From the NCBI GenBank assembly GCA_003427395.1, contig BFEA01000212.1, positions 169,403-201,623 of the forward strand: a DNA stretch of 32,221 nucleotides. The letters run 5' to 3'. Within the stretch, counting starts at the first letter, position 1, and each line of letters starts with the position of its first letter. Made by a program: the position numbers and the translations under genes. The stretch is from Chara braunii (Eukaryota > Streptophyta > Charophyceae > Charales > Characeae). Of this stretch, positions 1-10,755 are shown piece after piece. The notes under the pieces are model-generated. The model had not been told where the DNA came from. It did no database searches and saw only the letters and a list, made by a program, of their open reading frames with translations.

Positions 1-525
1 GGGGGGAGTATGGCGAGATGCGAGGATGGAGGGATGGAGGGGGGGAGGGGTGGCGAGATGGGAGGATGGGGGGATGGAGGGAGACTGCTTAACAAGGTCC
101 AAAAAGAAGAAAGAGATGGATGGATGGATGGATGGAGGGGGGGAGGTATGGTGAGATGGGAGGGAGGGAGACTGCTTAACAACGTCCAAGAAGAAGAAGA
201 AGATGGATGGATGGATGGAGGGGGGAAGGGATGGCGAGATGGGAGGGAGGGAGGGATGTCGAGATGGGAGGGAGGGAGGGATGGTGAGATGGGATGATTG
301 AGGATGGTGAGATGGGATGAAGGGAGGGAGGGAGGGATGATGGAGGATGGAGAATGGCAAGATGTGATGGAGGGATGGATGGATGGATGGATGGATGGAG
401 GATGGAGGATGGAGGATGGTGAGATGGGATGGAGGGAGGGAGGGATGGATGGGAGGATGGAGAAAGGCAGGGAGGGAGTAGGGAAGGAGGGGAAGAAGAA
501 GAAGAGAAAAGAAAATACCTAACGA
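1..525. repeat. Purine-rich (GGAT)n/(GGGA)n satellite
   Basis: The + strand is almost only G and A with scattered T, built from GATG, GGAT and GGGA words. A higher-order copy is visible: the stretch with GAGACTGCTTAAC near 81 recurs near 168, an offset of 87 bp. Reading frames here are low-complexity Met/Gly/Trp/Glu repeats and are not genes. A purine run on one strand can form triplex DNA, but nothing in the sequence shows that it does. Confidence 0.9.
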
Positions 526-820
526 ATGGAGCAGAGGAAGAAGAAGAAGAATAAGAAGAAGAAGAAGAAGGGAGGACGACGAGGAGAGAAGAAGGAGAAG
601 ACGAAGAAGATGAGTGGAGGAGGGGGAGGAGAACGGCCTCCGTTTTTTTTTTTTTTTTTTTTTTTAACCTGTCGTGTATCACTTGACCTATCAAATGTCG
701 ACGAACTAGAAGAAGGAGAAGAAGAAGAAGGAGAAGAAGAAGGAGAAGAAGAAGAAGAAGAAGAGGAGGAGAAAAAAAACGAGTGGGGAAGTTTAAGAAG
801 ACGAGAGGAGGAGGAGGAGG

Positions 821-852
<32 letters not shown>

Positions 853-912
853 AAGATGAGCCGAGGAGTTTAGGTGGACATTTTGTCGTATCTCACATAA
901 CCTACCGAATGA
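526..912. repeat. (GAA)n-rich block, copy 1
   Basis: The order is an (AAG)n run, GGAGGAGGGGGAGGAG, a T23-type tract near 643-665, a conserved block of about 30 bp (669-698), long (GAA)n, GAGTGGGGA, (AGG)n, then GATGAGCCGAG, TAGGTGGAC and a second copy of the 30-bp block (883-911). The same order recurs at 1380-1723, so this is one copy of a duplicated segment. Its end (873-911) is the uninterrupted version of the site where element A inserted. No gene. Confidence 0.85.
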
Positions 913-941
913 AGAATAAGAATAAGAAGAAGAAGATGGGG

Positions 942-1171
942 AAGTATGGTTGTGGTAGGGTATGGCGGTGGGGTGTGGTGGTAAGGTATGGCTGCGGTAG
1001 AGTATGGAGGTAGGGTATGGCGGCGGTAGGGTATGGAGCAGGTAGGGTATGGCGACAGCGGGGTATGGTGGTAGGGTATGGCGGCGGTAGGGTATGGCGG
1101 TAGGGTATGGCGGTAGGGTATGTCGACGGCGGGGTATGGCGGTAGGTTATGGCGGAGGCGGTAGGGTATGA
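942..1171. repeat. Minisatellite of about 14 bp, GGTAGGGTATGGCG type
   Basis: Some 14 head-to-tail units of GGTAGGGTATGGCG and close variants of 14-17 bp. The units are G-rich and pyrimidine-poor on this strand. The frames translate to Tyr/His/Pro/Thr repeats on the minus strand, a product of the repeat rather than a protein. Confidence 0.85.
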
Positions 1172-1723
1172 AGAAAGGCACGGAGGTAGTGAATGGAGCA
1201 GAAGAAGAAGAAGAAGAGGATCAAGAAACGTCGAGGAGAAAGATGAAAACACAAGGGTGAGGAGGGTAAGAAGAAGACGACGAGAGGACGACGAGAAGAG
1301 GAGGAGAAGAAGAAGATATGCGGAGGAGGGGGAGTAGGTTAAGAAGAAGACGAGAGGACGACGAGAAGAGGAGAAGAAGATAAGTGGAGAAGGAGGGGGA
1401 GGAGGACGTCCTTCTGTTTTTGTTTTTTTGTTTTTTCACTTGTCGTGTCTCACGTGACCTACCGAATGTTGACAAACTAGAAGATCAAGAAGAAGGAGAA
1501 GAAGGAGAAGAAGGAGAAGAAGAACAAGGAGAAGAAGAAGAAGAAGAAGAAGAAGAAGCAGAAGAAGAAGAGGAGGAGAAAGAAAACGAGTGGGGGAGAA
1601 GGGGAAGACAACGAAGAAGAAGAGGGGAAGACGAAGAAGACGAGAGGAGGAGGAGGAGGAGAGAAGGAAAAAAAGAAGAAGAAGAAGAAGAAGAAGATGA
1701 GCCGAGAAGGGGGGGGGTAGGTG
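1172..1723. repeat. (GAA)n-rich block, copy 2, interrupted by element A
   Basis: From about 1380 this repeats the order of 610-873: GTGGAGAAGGAGGGGG, a T-rich tract, the 30-bp block with a CACGTG core (1439-1470), GACAAACTAGAAG, (GAA)n, GAGTGGGG, (AGG)n, GATGAGCCGAGAAG, then TAGGTG. It stops at 1723 where the LTR of element A begins and resumes at 10752 with GGTGGACGG. 1172-1379 is further (GAA)/(GACGA) repeat. Confidence 0.85.
1720..1723. repeat. Target site duplication GGTG, left of element A
   Basis: GGTG immediately precedes the TG that starts the left LTR, and GGTG follows the CA that ends the right LTR (10752-10755). The uninterrupted site TAGGTGGAC exists at 872-880, which fixes the duplication at 4 bp rather than the 5 bp usual for Ty3/gypsy. 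Confidence 0.85.
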
Positions 1724-2910
1724 TGTTATGATTCTGGTTGTCTGTTGTCTTAAGACCAACACTCACTCACATAGACTCTCAGGTATACCCATACAGACAC
1801 AAAAGGAAGGGGAGAGGATAGGAGTATCACACCGCACAGGGACAGATAAGCACAGCGGAGGACTTGACCATGTGATATGACAGGGTACACTGAAAGTGCG
1901 ATTCACTCCACTCAATCCTCATAATTAGTCATAAAGAAAAGCCGAGTAGATCACATCCAGGAAAACAATGAAACAATGATAGTCCAAACCCAGTATCGCA
2001 CTGTTTATTAAACCAGAGTCTCGAATTGTCTGAATAACTTCAGAACTATGATGCGCTGCTCAGAAATGAGCAGCGCTTCACTCCCCAACCATGATGAACC
2101 GCTATCACTGCCCCTGAGTCCTTGAAACATCAAGCGCCACCGAGATACAACCTCCAAAGGGAAGCGCCACCGTGAAACAGGCCTCACGAAGTGTCGAAAG
2201 ACTTCCCGAGTGGAAGTTTGCAGCAGGGCCACCAAATCCTGGCAAGATGACCTCTGAGGAAGAAGTTGCAGCTATGGCTGCAGCGCCACTACCCTGTGAC
2301 CCCACTCTGAAGAAGGGTCCAGCAGGGCACCAACTTCTCTCGCCTCCAGCAGACCTTGATAACCCAGACATCTGACAGCCCCGCGTGCTGGCAGAGTACA
2401 GCGCAGGTACCAGCTATGGCCGACGCTCCGAAGGTCTGGCTATGTCTGTCTCCCACAACGCTGAGCCGTCACCACCTCCAGTTCACGCGTAGCAGCAGCG
2501 AAGTACTCGGTACCAACTGCCAAAAGCCTTGAGCCGATGTGCCCATCCTATCTATAGACTAAACTAGCTTAGACTCGATCTAGACCGGACTGACTGACCG
2601 ACCGGTACCGATTCTGTTTCAGCCTCTCGGCCTCTACCTTACCCGGCTATAGGCTATATCATAGGTCTTTAGGGCCTGTCTGTCCTAGGGGTAGCCCGGG
2701 CCCGCTATTCGCAGTTAGGGTAGCAGTAGGAAATTCTGTTAGTGTTGGGCCTATGTTTTCCCAAATTTGCGGATATGTCCCTCACGAATCTCCCCTACAG
2801 GTAGGTCTCTCTGTTAGCCCTCAGCCAAACAAAATTACGAATTTGTCCTACCTATGGTACAACCTCGACAGAGAGAGGCTACAGGCAACCAGAAACAGCA
2901 AGTCATTGCA
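1724..2910 (-). repeat. Element A 3' LTR (1,187 bp)
   Basis: It starts TGTTATGATTCTGG and ends GTCATTGCA. It matches 9545-10751 along its whole length with small indels. For example, it has an extra 12 bp near 2065 and lacks a stretch of about 70 bp found near 9990-10060 in the other copy. Read on the minus strand it is the downstream LTR, lying directly after the polypurine tract. No coding sequence. Confidence 0.95.
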
Positions 2911-2912
2911 AA

Positions 2913-2925
2913 CCTACCCTCCCTT
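2913..2925 (-). other. Element A polypurine tract
   Basis: On the minus strand AAGGGAGGGTAGG lies two bases before the 3' LTR start. This is where the plus-strand primer of reverse transcription is expected in an LTR element. Confidence 0.8.
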
Positions 2926-3061
2926 GGAGCGAGGACCTCTGAGCTAGGGGCGTAGGCACGCAGAGCGTCGAAGGGATTCTCCCTTCTGCGGTGCCTCATA
3001 CCTGAGGATAGCAGACTTCGTGGTTTTAAGAAGTTCCTTGTGAGTAAATCAGCGATCTTCA

Positions 3062-4190
3062 TTATGCGGCTGGTATAAGAACTTCACAAGGTACTCCTTA
3101 TCTGGACCTGTACCTGACTCATACTCCACAGATTCCATCTCATATCCTTTGCCAGGGATAGGGGTCCGAACTGAGGAGGCCTGTCTGGGAATGTACGAGT
3201 TGAGGTGAATGGTAACTGCTTAGACGCATGAAAGACAGGGTAGGTTTGTAGATGCAAAGGGACATCCACTGTATAGGATGGTCCAAATGGATCAGCTCGC
3301 ACTGTATTTAAGACCTCCCATGGACCCATGTATCGTGGCAGCAACTTAGGTGAAATACCAGCCTCTCGTGACAGCTCAAAATGTAGTACCCACACCCAGT
3401 CACCTGTGCGAATAGTAGATGGACGTCTGTGCCGGTTAGCCTGCTGAATCATAGCCTTTTGGGCTTTGAGCAAGTTGGCACGGGCGCGCACAATGTCCAC
3501 AAAGTAACGCCTGGTGAACTCTGCAGTTCCAGTTGTCAGCATCGGGGTAGCCTTATCGATGATGTCATCGAGAGGTTGCCGTGGCCCACGACCCCAATGT
3601 AACCGGTAGGGTGTAAAGCTTGTGGAGGAGTGTACAGACGTGTAACATACAAGCTGTGCAAAACCCAAATGGAGATCCCAGTCCTGCTGATCTAGACCGA
3701 TCACAGCATGCAATAGCTGAAACAAAATCTGGTTCATCACTTCAGCCTGTCCATTGGCTTCAGGATGACGACCAGATGTCATATCCAGTCTACAATGAAG
3801 GTAATCCATGCAGTAGGATTGTCATTCATTGCTGCAAAAACGAGGATCTCAGTCATTGACTATAGAGGTGGGTGGTCCATGATGTGTGACCCACCTGTCA
3901 ACAAATGTCGCCTGGACGGCTGGAACGTGAACCTCAACTGGGATGAACCTTGCATATTTGGAGAACCGATCCACGCACACCATAACCTCACGCATACCAC
4001 GAGGTGTGGTCCTACCCAAGCCAGTAAAGTCAATAGACACTGACTGTGCAGGTGCCTCAGGGATGGGTAGTGGTTTGAGTAGGTCAGGAGGAGGTCGTCG
4101 TACTACCTCGTTCCTTTGGCAAAACTCAAGAGGTTTCCATATAGTGCAGCATGTCACTCATCTCCTTCCATAAGAAGTGTTGCGAAAGGG
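3062..4190 (-). pseudogene. Element A integrase with chromodomain-like tail, broken
   Basis: DDE integrase, which inserts the cDNA into the genome. Frame 4157-3849 carries the first catalytic Asp (SIDFTG, residue 43) with VDRFSKYARFIPV, and ends at the second Asp (TSIVND). After a frameshift, frame 3809-3084 carries HPEANGQAEVMNQ with the catalytic Glu at residue 23. It continues through DWDLHLGFAQ, the GPF/Y-type motif LLPRYMGPWEVL and PSYTVDV...YPVFHAS. A third frame around 3140-3062 reads GPDKEYLVKFLY, like the core of a chromodomain. The upstream zinc-finger region (about 4160-4250) is degenerate. At least two frameshifts make it inactive. Confidence 0.9.
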
Positions 4191-4419
4191 CTGCATATGA
4201 TTTGAGGGCTCCAAAGTGACCACGAGCGTCATGACACTATGAGATTAGGAGCGATCTCAGCTTGCGGTCTTGGGGAATGCACAGGCGTTCCTCACCTCTG
4301 TTGCAAGTGCACAAAAGGTTTGAAACCAGTGTATGTCTTGGTTCAGATGCAGGATCATCCTGGAGATTCCTCACTATAGGCCCAAAAATCGCATCCTGGG
4401 GCAGCAACCGGGCAATGGT

Positions 4420-4944
4420 CTAACGAGTCTTATCTCCAAATGAGTGAGTGAAGGAGATCAAGAAGAGAGCGTCAGACCTATGAGAAAGGGCATCTCCTAC
4501 TCGATTGTAGCAGCCCTTGTGTTTCATTTGAAATGAATGAGTGAAGGAGATCAAGAAGAGAGCGTCAGACTTATGAGAAAGGGCATCTCCTACTCGATTG
4601 TAGCAGCCCTTGTGTTTCATTTGAAAGTCAAACATGTCAATGAACTGAGTATAGCGAGCAAGCTTGTCATTCAGTTCTCCCTGGGACTTCGTCCACTGTA
4701 GGGTGGAGTGATCTGAGAAGATGTTGAAGTGCCTGCCCAGGAGGAAGTGCCTCCAATGCTTGAGCGCTGGCACAAGAGCATAAAGCTCTTTGTCATATGT
4801 AGAGTCCTGCAACTTCTTTGTTTTGATCTTCTTGCTCATGTATTCAATAGGCTGCAGACGATTCCCATGAAGTACCGCCCCTACACCATACTGACTGCTG
4901 TCACAGGTAAGCACAAAAGGCAAGGTACGGTCACGTAACTTCAA
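4420..4944 (-). pseudogene. Element A RNase H domain with internal duplication
   Basis: RNase H of the Ty3/gypsy RT, which removes RNA from the RNA-DNA hybrid. All four acidic positions are visible in one open frame: Asp15 (LTCDSSQYGVGAVL), Glu53 (YDKELYAL), Asp78 (IFSDHSTLQW) and Asp120 (NRVGDALSH). Oddly, residues 107-137 are repeated at 138-168 by a 93-bp tandem duplication in frame (from about 4446, repeated from about 4539). The fourth Asp and the ALSH motif therefore occur twice. The frame ends soon after in SFGDKTR. It belongs to the same polyprotein as the RT upstream. Confidence 0.9.
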
Positions 4945-5745
4945 AACATGGGCACGACTTAAGGCCTCCTTGAGACGTGTGAAAGCCTCCTGACAATCTG
5001 AGGTTCAAAGAAAGGAAGTGTCTTTCTTTGTGAGATCAGTCAAGGGAGTTGCGATAGAAGAGAAGTTCTGAATGAACTTCCTATAATACGAAGCAGGCCC
5101 CAAGAATGATCGGACATTACGAATGTTAGCAAGCCGCGACCAGTCCTAAATTGCAGCAACTTTCGTTGCTTCTGGCGCAAACCCCTCTCCAGAAATGACG
5201 TGCCCCAGAGAGATCACAGAGGGCACCCCAAAAAAGGATTACTCCTTGTTGATCTTATACTGGTTATCACGTAGGGCTTGGAGAACCAGAGCTGGATGCT
5301 GAGCATGCTCTTGGGCAGATCGACTGAATACCAAGATATCATCCAAGTAGACAACTACAAATTTGTGATGCATCTCTGTTTGGAAGGTGCCTGGGGCGTT
5401 GCAAAGACCGAATGGCATAACCAGGTACTCATAGGTGCCATACCTAGTCTTGAAGGTTGTCTTATGGACATCGCCTTCTGCCATCTTGATTTGGTGATAG
5501 CCAGATTTCAGACTGATCTTGGTAAAGATGGAACAACCCTGCACCATATCCAACAGATCATGGATACGAGGAAGGGGCTCTGTAGACTTCCTCGTGATTT
5601 TATTGAGACCATGATAGTCCACACACATCTTGAACTCACCATTCCCCTTCGGAACAAGGAGGACTGGTGCCCGAAACTCAGATGTGTTGGGCTGGATCCA
5701 ACCCTTGCTGGTCGGGGTCTCTAACTGTTTCGTGAGCTCATCAAG
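4945..5745 (-). pseudogene. Element A reverse transcriptase, broken
   Basis: Ty3/gypsy RT. The longest open part (5628-5239) reads CVDYHGLNKIT, PLPRIHDLLD, FTKISLKSGYHQI, VMPFGLCNAP, and VVVYLDDILVFS with YLDD at residues 94-97. Two defects matter. The motif A catalytic Asp of FTKIDLKSG is Ser39 here. About nine residues are missing between FQTEMHH and KFVVVYLDD. The connection segment follows in another frame near 5100-5040 (RSFLGPASYYRKFI). Upstream to 5745 are RT N-terminal remnants with stops. Inactive. Confidence 0.9.
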
Positions 5746-6480
5746 TTAAGCAGGTAGGATCTCAACCTTATGTTTGGTTTGCCTATGGACAAGTCTAGTA
5801 GGCTCCTCTATAAGACATGAGAAGCAGTCAACAACCTGCTGAATTTGAGAGGGACAGGGAGCAGTTTCCACATCAGTCTGTTTGACATAAGCCACAAACA
5901 GACGGGTATGGTCAGTCTGGCGCGAGAAATGCAGAAATCTGCGAGCACTCATGCAGTAACAGTTGCTGGCCGGATGATACTCATCAACGAGCATACAAGG
6001 GTGATAAACCCCATGCCGGTCAGGTAGCTCAACCCTAGGGATCCGCCAGTCGATCCTAGGATTGGTGGCACCAAGCCATTGCATAGAGGAGACAAGGTCA
6101 AAGGGAACGTTAGGAAACAGGTAGAAATTTAGGCGCTGCCTGATTACTTCCTGCTTATCAAAGGTCACATGTAGGGCTTTGACAACTGTTGTGATCCTGA
6201 CTGTGGAAGAGTCCCCAATTCGAACCTCTCTAGGCTGTTGCAATTTCACTAATCTCTGATCCAAGTGCAACTTGTTGATTGTGTTGGGAGATATGAAGTT
6301 GAGAGTAGCTCCGCAGTCTAAGAGCCCTTTGATCTTGGCTCCCAGGATAGAGGGTCGAAGCAGGATGAGTTTGACGCTGTCTAAGAGCCCTTTGATCTTG
6401 GCTCCAAGGATAGAGGGTCGAAACAGGATGAGTTTTGACCTATGCTTTTTCTTCTCCTGCAAGGACAGGAAAAGATCACC
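5746..6480 (-). pseudogene. Element A aspartic protease region
   Basis: Retroviral-type aspartic protease that cleaves the polyprotein. In frame 6462-5746 the active-site motif is LLDCGATLNFIS (Asp49, with Cys in place of the usual Ser or Thr), and a second half reads VPFDLVSSMQWLG. Just before the active site, 21 residues (LILFRPSILGAKIKGLLD plus three) occur twice in tandem, from a 63-bp in-frame duplication (near 6321 and 6384). The second half repeats the active-site Asp context, so the upstream copy ends LLDSV and lacks the CGAT residues. The open frame continues past the protease into a linker towards RT. Confidence 0.85.
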
Positions 6481-6659
6481 AAGGAACTAAGCATCATCCT
6501 TCTCCCACGTCTCATCCAACTAAGAGTCTTCAAAAGTGAAAGATCCTGAAGATGCAACTCCAATGATAAAGAAACCAGCGAGAGACTGTGAAGATTCACC
6601 TTCATCGGAAAGTGAATCAGCACTGGTAGAAGATGCTGTTGCTTTCACCTCTCTCTGCT

Positions 6660-8050
6660 CTAGTCTTTTGAACTAGAGTTGCCTGTGGACCTGCGAGGCA
6701 TGCTGGGACAGTCTTTTAAGAACTGGTCCCCCTCACACCTCAGGCAGACACCGTTGTCCTTTCTCTTCCTCCAGACCCCCTTCTGGATCCTGAGTGCATG
6801 CCAGGGGAAGGTGGAAGGATCAAGGGGGTTTGCTGGCCAACGGATGTCGCATGGTAGAGGTACTCTCTTGCACCAGGGGAAGAGGCACGTCCCTTACCTT
6901 TCCCCTTGATGTTGGTTGGTGCTTTCTGGGCTTGGGCTTTACCTCTTGCCATGCCCATCAAAGCATCAGGCTGGGGAAGAACAACAGGATCTGCAGCAGA
7001 TGAGGAAGCAGTCCCAGATGGAGGGGTCCCACCTTGAAAGGCTGCATCACTATCTGAACAGGAAGCTGCAGCAGCAAACAGGGCACCCTTCCTCCTTCTT
7101 CGCCCCTTTGAGGAGGGTCCCTTCCTTCAGAAGGTGCTTCCTGGACATGGAGTTTGGACTCCAAGTCTAGGGCTGCTCTGCCAAAGGACTGCCAATCCTT
7201 GTGGCCCTGAGAGAACAGTGCCAGCTGGTATTGCTCAGTGTTTGCACGTAAGAAATGAATGAGAAAATCCTCCTCACTCATCTATAACCCTGGGGTCGAT
7301 TTCATACTCTCAAAGGTAGAACATAGTTTGGACTAGGAGCCATCAAATTTATTTTGGCCCAAGCACATAATTTTGTCTGCTGCCTTCCTGGCCTGGTCCT
7401 TGGCTGCAAACCTCTCCTGCAGGGCCTGCAGGAAACCAGCCACCCCCAACCTCTGTGCCCAATTAAACATCTCCATCCCCTGCTTGTTGGAAGTGGAGGT
7501 GCATCATTTCAGTGCAGTCCTCTCCAGACGAGTGAGGATGGCAAACACCTTTACATCCTCACTACATTTGAATCCACTCAGGTAGGTTCTTTGTGTCGTG
7601 ACCCAATCTACAACATCCACCTTTGGGTCCTCGCCAGAGAACATAAGTGGAGGGGTCAGCTTGGGCCGCTGAAAATCAGATGGTGCTGAGGGCTGTGAAG
7701 GTGCTGTTGATTTGGGTGTAGAGGGAGGAGATGTGGGTCTGGATTGTGGGGGAGATGTTGGTTTCCCTTGAGAAGGGCCAGCGGAAGGAGGAACTCTCGG
7801 AGTGGTAGGGATCTTCAAACGAGTAAAGATTAGATCCAGTTTGGCAGACATGTCATCCAACTTTTTGGAAAAAGCTGAAAGGCCTCCTTCTGAGCTGCTT
7901 CTGCTTTCTTCTTCAACTCAGCTTTAGGGACTCAACTGCTTGGGCCTGCTGGCGGAGTTTCTCCTCCTGGGCCCGCAGTTCAACCTGTAAAGGATCAAGC
8001 GGAGTCTGAGGCTTCACATCAAAAGCCTCTCCCTTCTCAGCAGTTGCCAT
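6660..8050 (-). pseudogene. Element A gag, broken
   Basis: Gag, the particle-forming nucleic-acid-binding protein. A good start is the ATG at 8050, giving MATAEKGEAFDVKPQ and a Gln/Glu-rich helix, but a stop comes after 45 codons (7913-7915). In another frame 7917-7504 gives a Pro/Ser/Thr-rich linker and then FSGEDPKVDVVDWV, typical of the retrotransposon gag domain. Frame 7281-6958 continues with EEDFLIHFLRANTEQYQ. Near 6746-6708 a zinc-knuckle remnant reads CLRCEGDQFLKDC, with the His missing. Several frameshifts are present. The PBS lies 1.5 kb upstream. Confidence 0.85.
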
Positions 8051-9530
8051 TTTAATTTATCCCACAATTCAGATAAACAAACAAATAAACAAAGACAGAC
8101 AGTAGGATTTTCTTTGCAGTACTCGTCCAATTACTCTCACCTGACAGAAGAGAGAAAGTTGGTTAGTCCGAGCAAGTGAGTGCTCAACCTCTGTAGACCA
8201 CTTGAGGGTCGGGGTCAGTTAAGAGTAATCTCAACAAAAAACAATCTCATGATTTTCCAATCCCTGCCCTGACACAATAATTGCAGGCAATAATTGCAAA
8301 TCCTGCATTAATAAAGTGCAGGATGTAGTCCTGGACTGATTAGTAGAGATTAGAAGTTAGACAGAGTCACTAATTAGAGATAAGCAGATATCCACTGATG
8401 ACCAAGACGCAGTGATGTACATGAAATCCTATTTTTAGACCTACCCTGCAGACTTCACCACTGTATGACCCTGTATGCCATACCCTGGGTATGGCGAATT
8501 ACAGTTTTCACTGTAACTGACTCATAACCTCAAATCTGGATGTGCGATTTCAGACAGACACTGTATACTGAATTGCGATTTACCAGGGACTGACAGGTTT
8601 GAATTCTGACGGACAGAATCAAAGTTATGACTGACCGTAGTCTAGCCAGGCTTAAGCTATGGCAGCGCCGAATTCAAATTTCCAGTATCACTGCCAACAA
8701 GACCCTGAACAGACCAATTCACTATACAGGATGAATTGCAATACTGTAAAGCAGTCACTAATGAACTTTGAGTCAGAAAGGAGGTCAAACAGGATTAGTA
8801 GAAGTCAAAGAAGATAGGTAGGGGAAAGCAGCGATGGCTGTCTCACAGTCTGAATTTCGATTTCCAAATGTCTACTGACTGACAAACCATAATTCGCTAA
8901 TCTAAAAATAGACCCTGAATTGCCACATAGAGTAGAGTAAGGAACACACTTACTTCATGGTCAACTCTGAAGAACATTCATGAAACTGTGGCTATGGCTG
9001 ATTGGTCAACCCCATCTCGCCAGTTTCATCTCATGATAGTACCCAATGTTCCCACGTACCAAACTGCCTAACACTTTGTGATCTAGCAGATTACCCTGAG
9101 GCGCTTCAACCGCAACTAACAGATTCAAGGAATTTGAACTCCCAGGTGTAGATAACTGACAACTTCAGTGCAGCACCACTTCACCCTGTACAACACTGCT
9201 TGGAAATTGGGGATCCTAACCCAATTCCACAATCACAACCTCCTGGGATCACTTCCTTGTTAATCGCCAGTCTCTAGTGAATCGCCAGGCTAAAAATAGC
9301 CTCTCAAAGCCTCTCGGGCCTCTGAGCACCAATCGCCAACCACTCCTGCACAACCCTAGTCAGGAGTGAATCACCCTCTGTCCAATTTTTCTCGCCACAC
9401 ACTCACCACCGCCATCCTTACGGACAACAACCTTGAAGATGATGAATCGCCATGAAACTCGACTCCAGTACCTCGCCAGATGATGATGGTTGCTCCAACT
9501 CATCAATCGCTCCAGAGTCTGGATCCAATA
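8051..9530 (-). other. Element A untranslated leader between PBS and gag
   Basis: About 1.48 kb with no supportable gene on either strand. It holds a near-palindrome of 19 nt at 8477-8495 (arms GCCATACCC and GGGTATGGC around one T). It also holds several scattered copies of AATCGCCA between about 9270 and 9450. A leader this long is unusual for Ty3/gypsy. It could hold a packaging signal or be a remnant of an extra open frame, but nothing here decides. Confidence 0.6.
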
Positions 9531-9542
9531 GCTCCGATACCA
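9531..9542 (-). other. Element A primer binding site, initiator tRNA-Met type
   Basis: On the minus strand, two bases after the 5' LTR end (...AACA), the sequence is TGGTATCGGAGC. The initiator-Met tRNA complement used by many plant LTR elements is TGGTATCAGAGC, so 11 of 12 match. This fixes the element's orientation and the inner edge of the LTR. Confidence 0.9.
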
Positions 9543-9544
9543 AT

Positions 9545-10751
9545 TGTTATGATTCTGGTTGTCTGTTGTTTGAAGACCAACACTCACTCGCATAGACTCC
9601 CAGGTATGCCCATACATACACAGAAGGAAGGGGAGAGGATAGGAGTATCACACTGCACAGGGACATATAAACACAACGGAAGACTTGACCATGCGATATG
9701 ACAGGGTACACTGAAAGTGCAATTCACTCCACTCAATCCTCACAACCAGTCGTAAAGAAAAGCTGAGTATATCACATCTAGGAAACAATGAAACGATGAT
9801 AGTCCAAACCGAGTATCACACTGTTTGTTAAACCGAGAGTCTCGAATTGTCAGAATAACTTCAGAACTATGATGCGCTGCTCAGCGCTTCACTCCCCAAC
9901 CGTGGTGAACCGCTATCACTACCCCCGAGTCCTTGAAACATCAAGCGCCACCCAGATACAGCCTCCAAAGGGAAGTGCCACCATGAAACAGGCCTCTGAG
10001 GCCAAGCACCACTCAGAGGATGAAGAAGAAGATCAATGCCACAGTATCTGATGATGACGAAGTGTCGGAAGACTTCCCGAGTGGAAGTCTGCAGCAATGC
10101 CACCAAATCCTGACAAGATGACCTCTGAGGAAGAAGCTGCAACTATGGCTGCAGCACCACTACCATGTGACCCCACTTCGGAGGAGGGTCCAACAGGGCA
10201 TCAACTTCGCTCGCCTCCAGCACACCTCGATAACCCAGACCTCTGACAGCCCCGCGTGCTGGCAGAGTACAGCGCAGGTCCCAACTATGGCCGACGCTCC
10301 GCAGGTCTGGCTATGTCTGTCTCCCGCAACGTTGAGCCGTCACCACCTCCGGTTCATGTGTACCGCAGCAGCGAAGTACTAGGTACCAACCCCTGAACCG
10401 ATGTGCCCATCCTATCTATAGACTAAACTAGCCTATACTCGACCTAGACCGGACTGACCGACCGACCGGTACCGATTTTGTTTCAGCCTCTCGGCCTTTA
10501 CCTTACTCGACTATAGGCTATAGGACCGTCTATCAGCATATGCCTTTAGGGCCTGTCTGTCCTAGTGGTAGCAGTAGGAAATTCAGTTAGTGCTGGGCCT
10601 ATATTTTTTGAAATTTGCAGCTATGTCCCTTTCCCCTACAGGTAGGTCTCTCGGGTAGCCCTCAACCAAACAAAATTACGAATTTGTCCTACCTATGGTA
10701 CAGCCTCGACAGAGAGAGGCTACAGGCGACCAGAAACAGCAAGTCATTGCA
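9545..10751 (-). repeat. Element A 5' LTR (1,207 bp)
   Basis: Pairs with 1724-2910. It starts TGTTATGATTCTGG and ends GTCATTGCA. It contains a Glu/Asp-codon-like insertion of about 70 bp near 9990-10060 that is absent from the other LTR. As the upstream LTR on the minus strand it would carry the promoter. Confidence 0.95.
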
Positions 10752-10755
10752 GGTG
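10752..10755. repeat. Target site duplication GGTG, right of element A
   Basis: GGTG directly follows the CA end of the right LTR and matches 1720-1723. The sequence then continues GACGGCTTGTCGTATCTCA, in line with the uninterrupted block at 877-893. Confidence 0.85.

Larger units (their letters stand above)
1724..10751 (-). mobile_element. Element A: Ty3/gypsy LTR retrotransposon, full length, decayed
   Basis: This is a 9,028-bp unit with two LTRs in direct orientation (1724-2910 and 9545-10751), both TG...CA, inside a GGTG target duplication. On the minus strand the order is 5' LTR, tRNA-iMet-type PBS, a long leader, gag, aspartic protease, RT, RNase H, integrase with a chromodomain-like tail, PPT and 3' LTR. 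Protease-RT-RNase H-integrase is the Ty3/gypsy order. Every domain is broken by stops or frameshifts, so the copy is dead. By eye the LTRs differ at about 28 of the first 340 aligned positions, roughly 8%, mostly transitions. This suggests an old insertion. Confidence 0.95.

Noticed and set aside
10-1766. Many overlapping open frames (Met/Gly/Trp, Lys/Glu, Ser/Leu-rich) on both strands
   Set aside because: They are translations of purine microsatellites. None has domain structure, and all frames are equally open because the repeats avoid stops.
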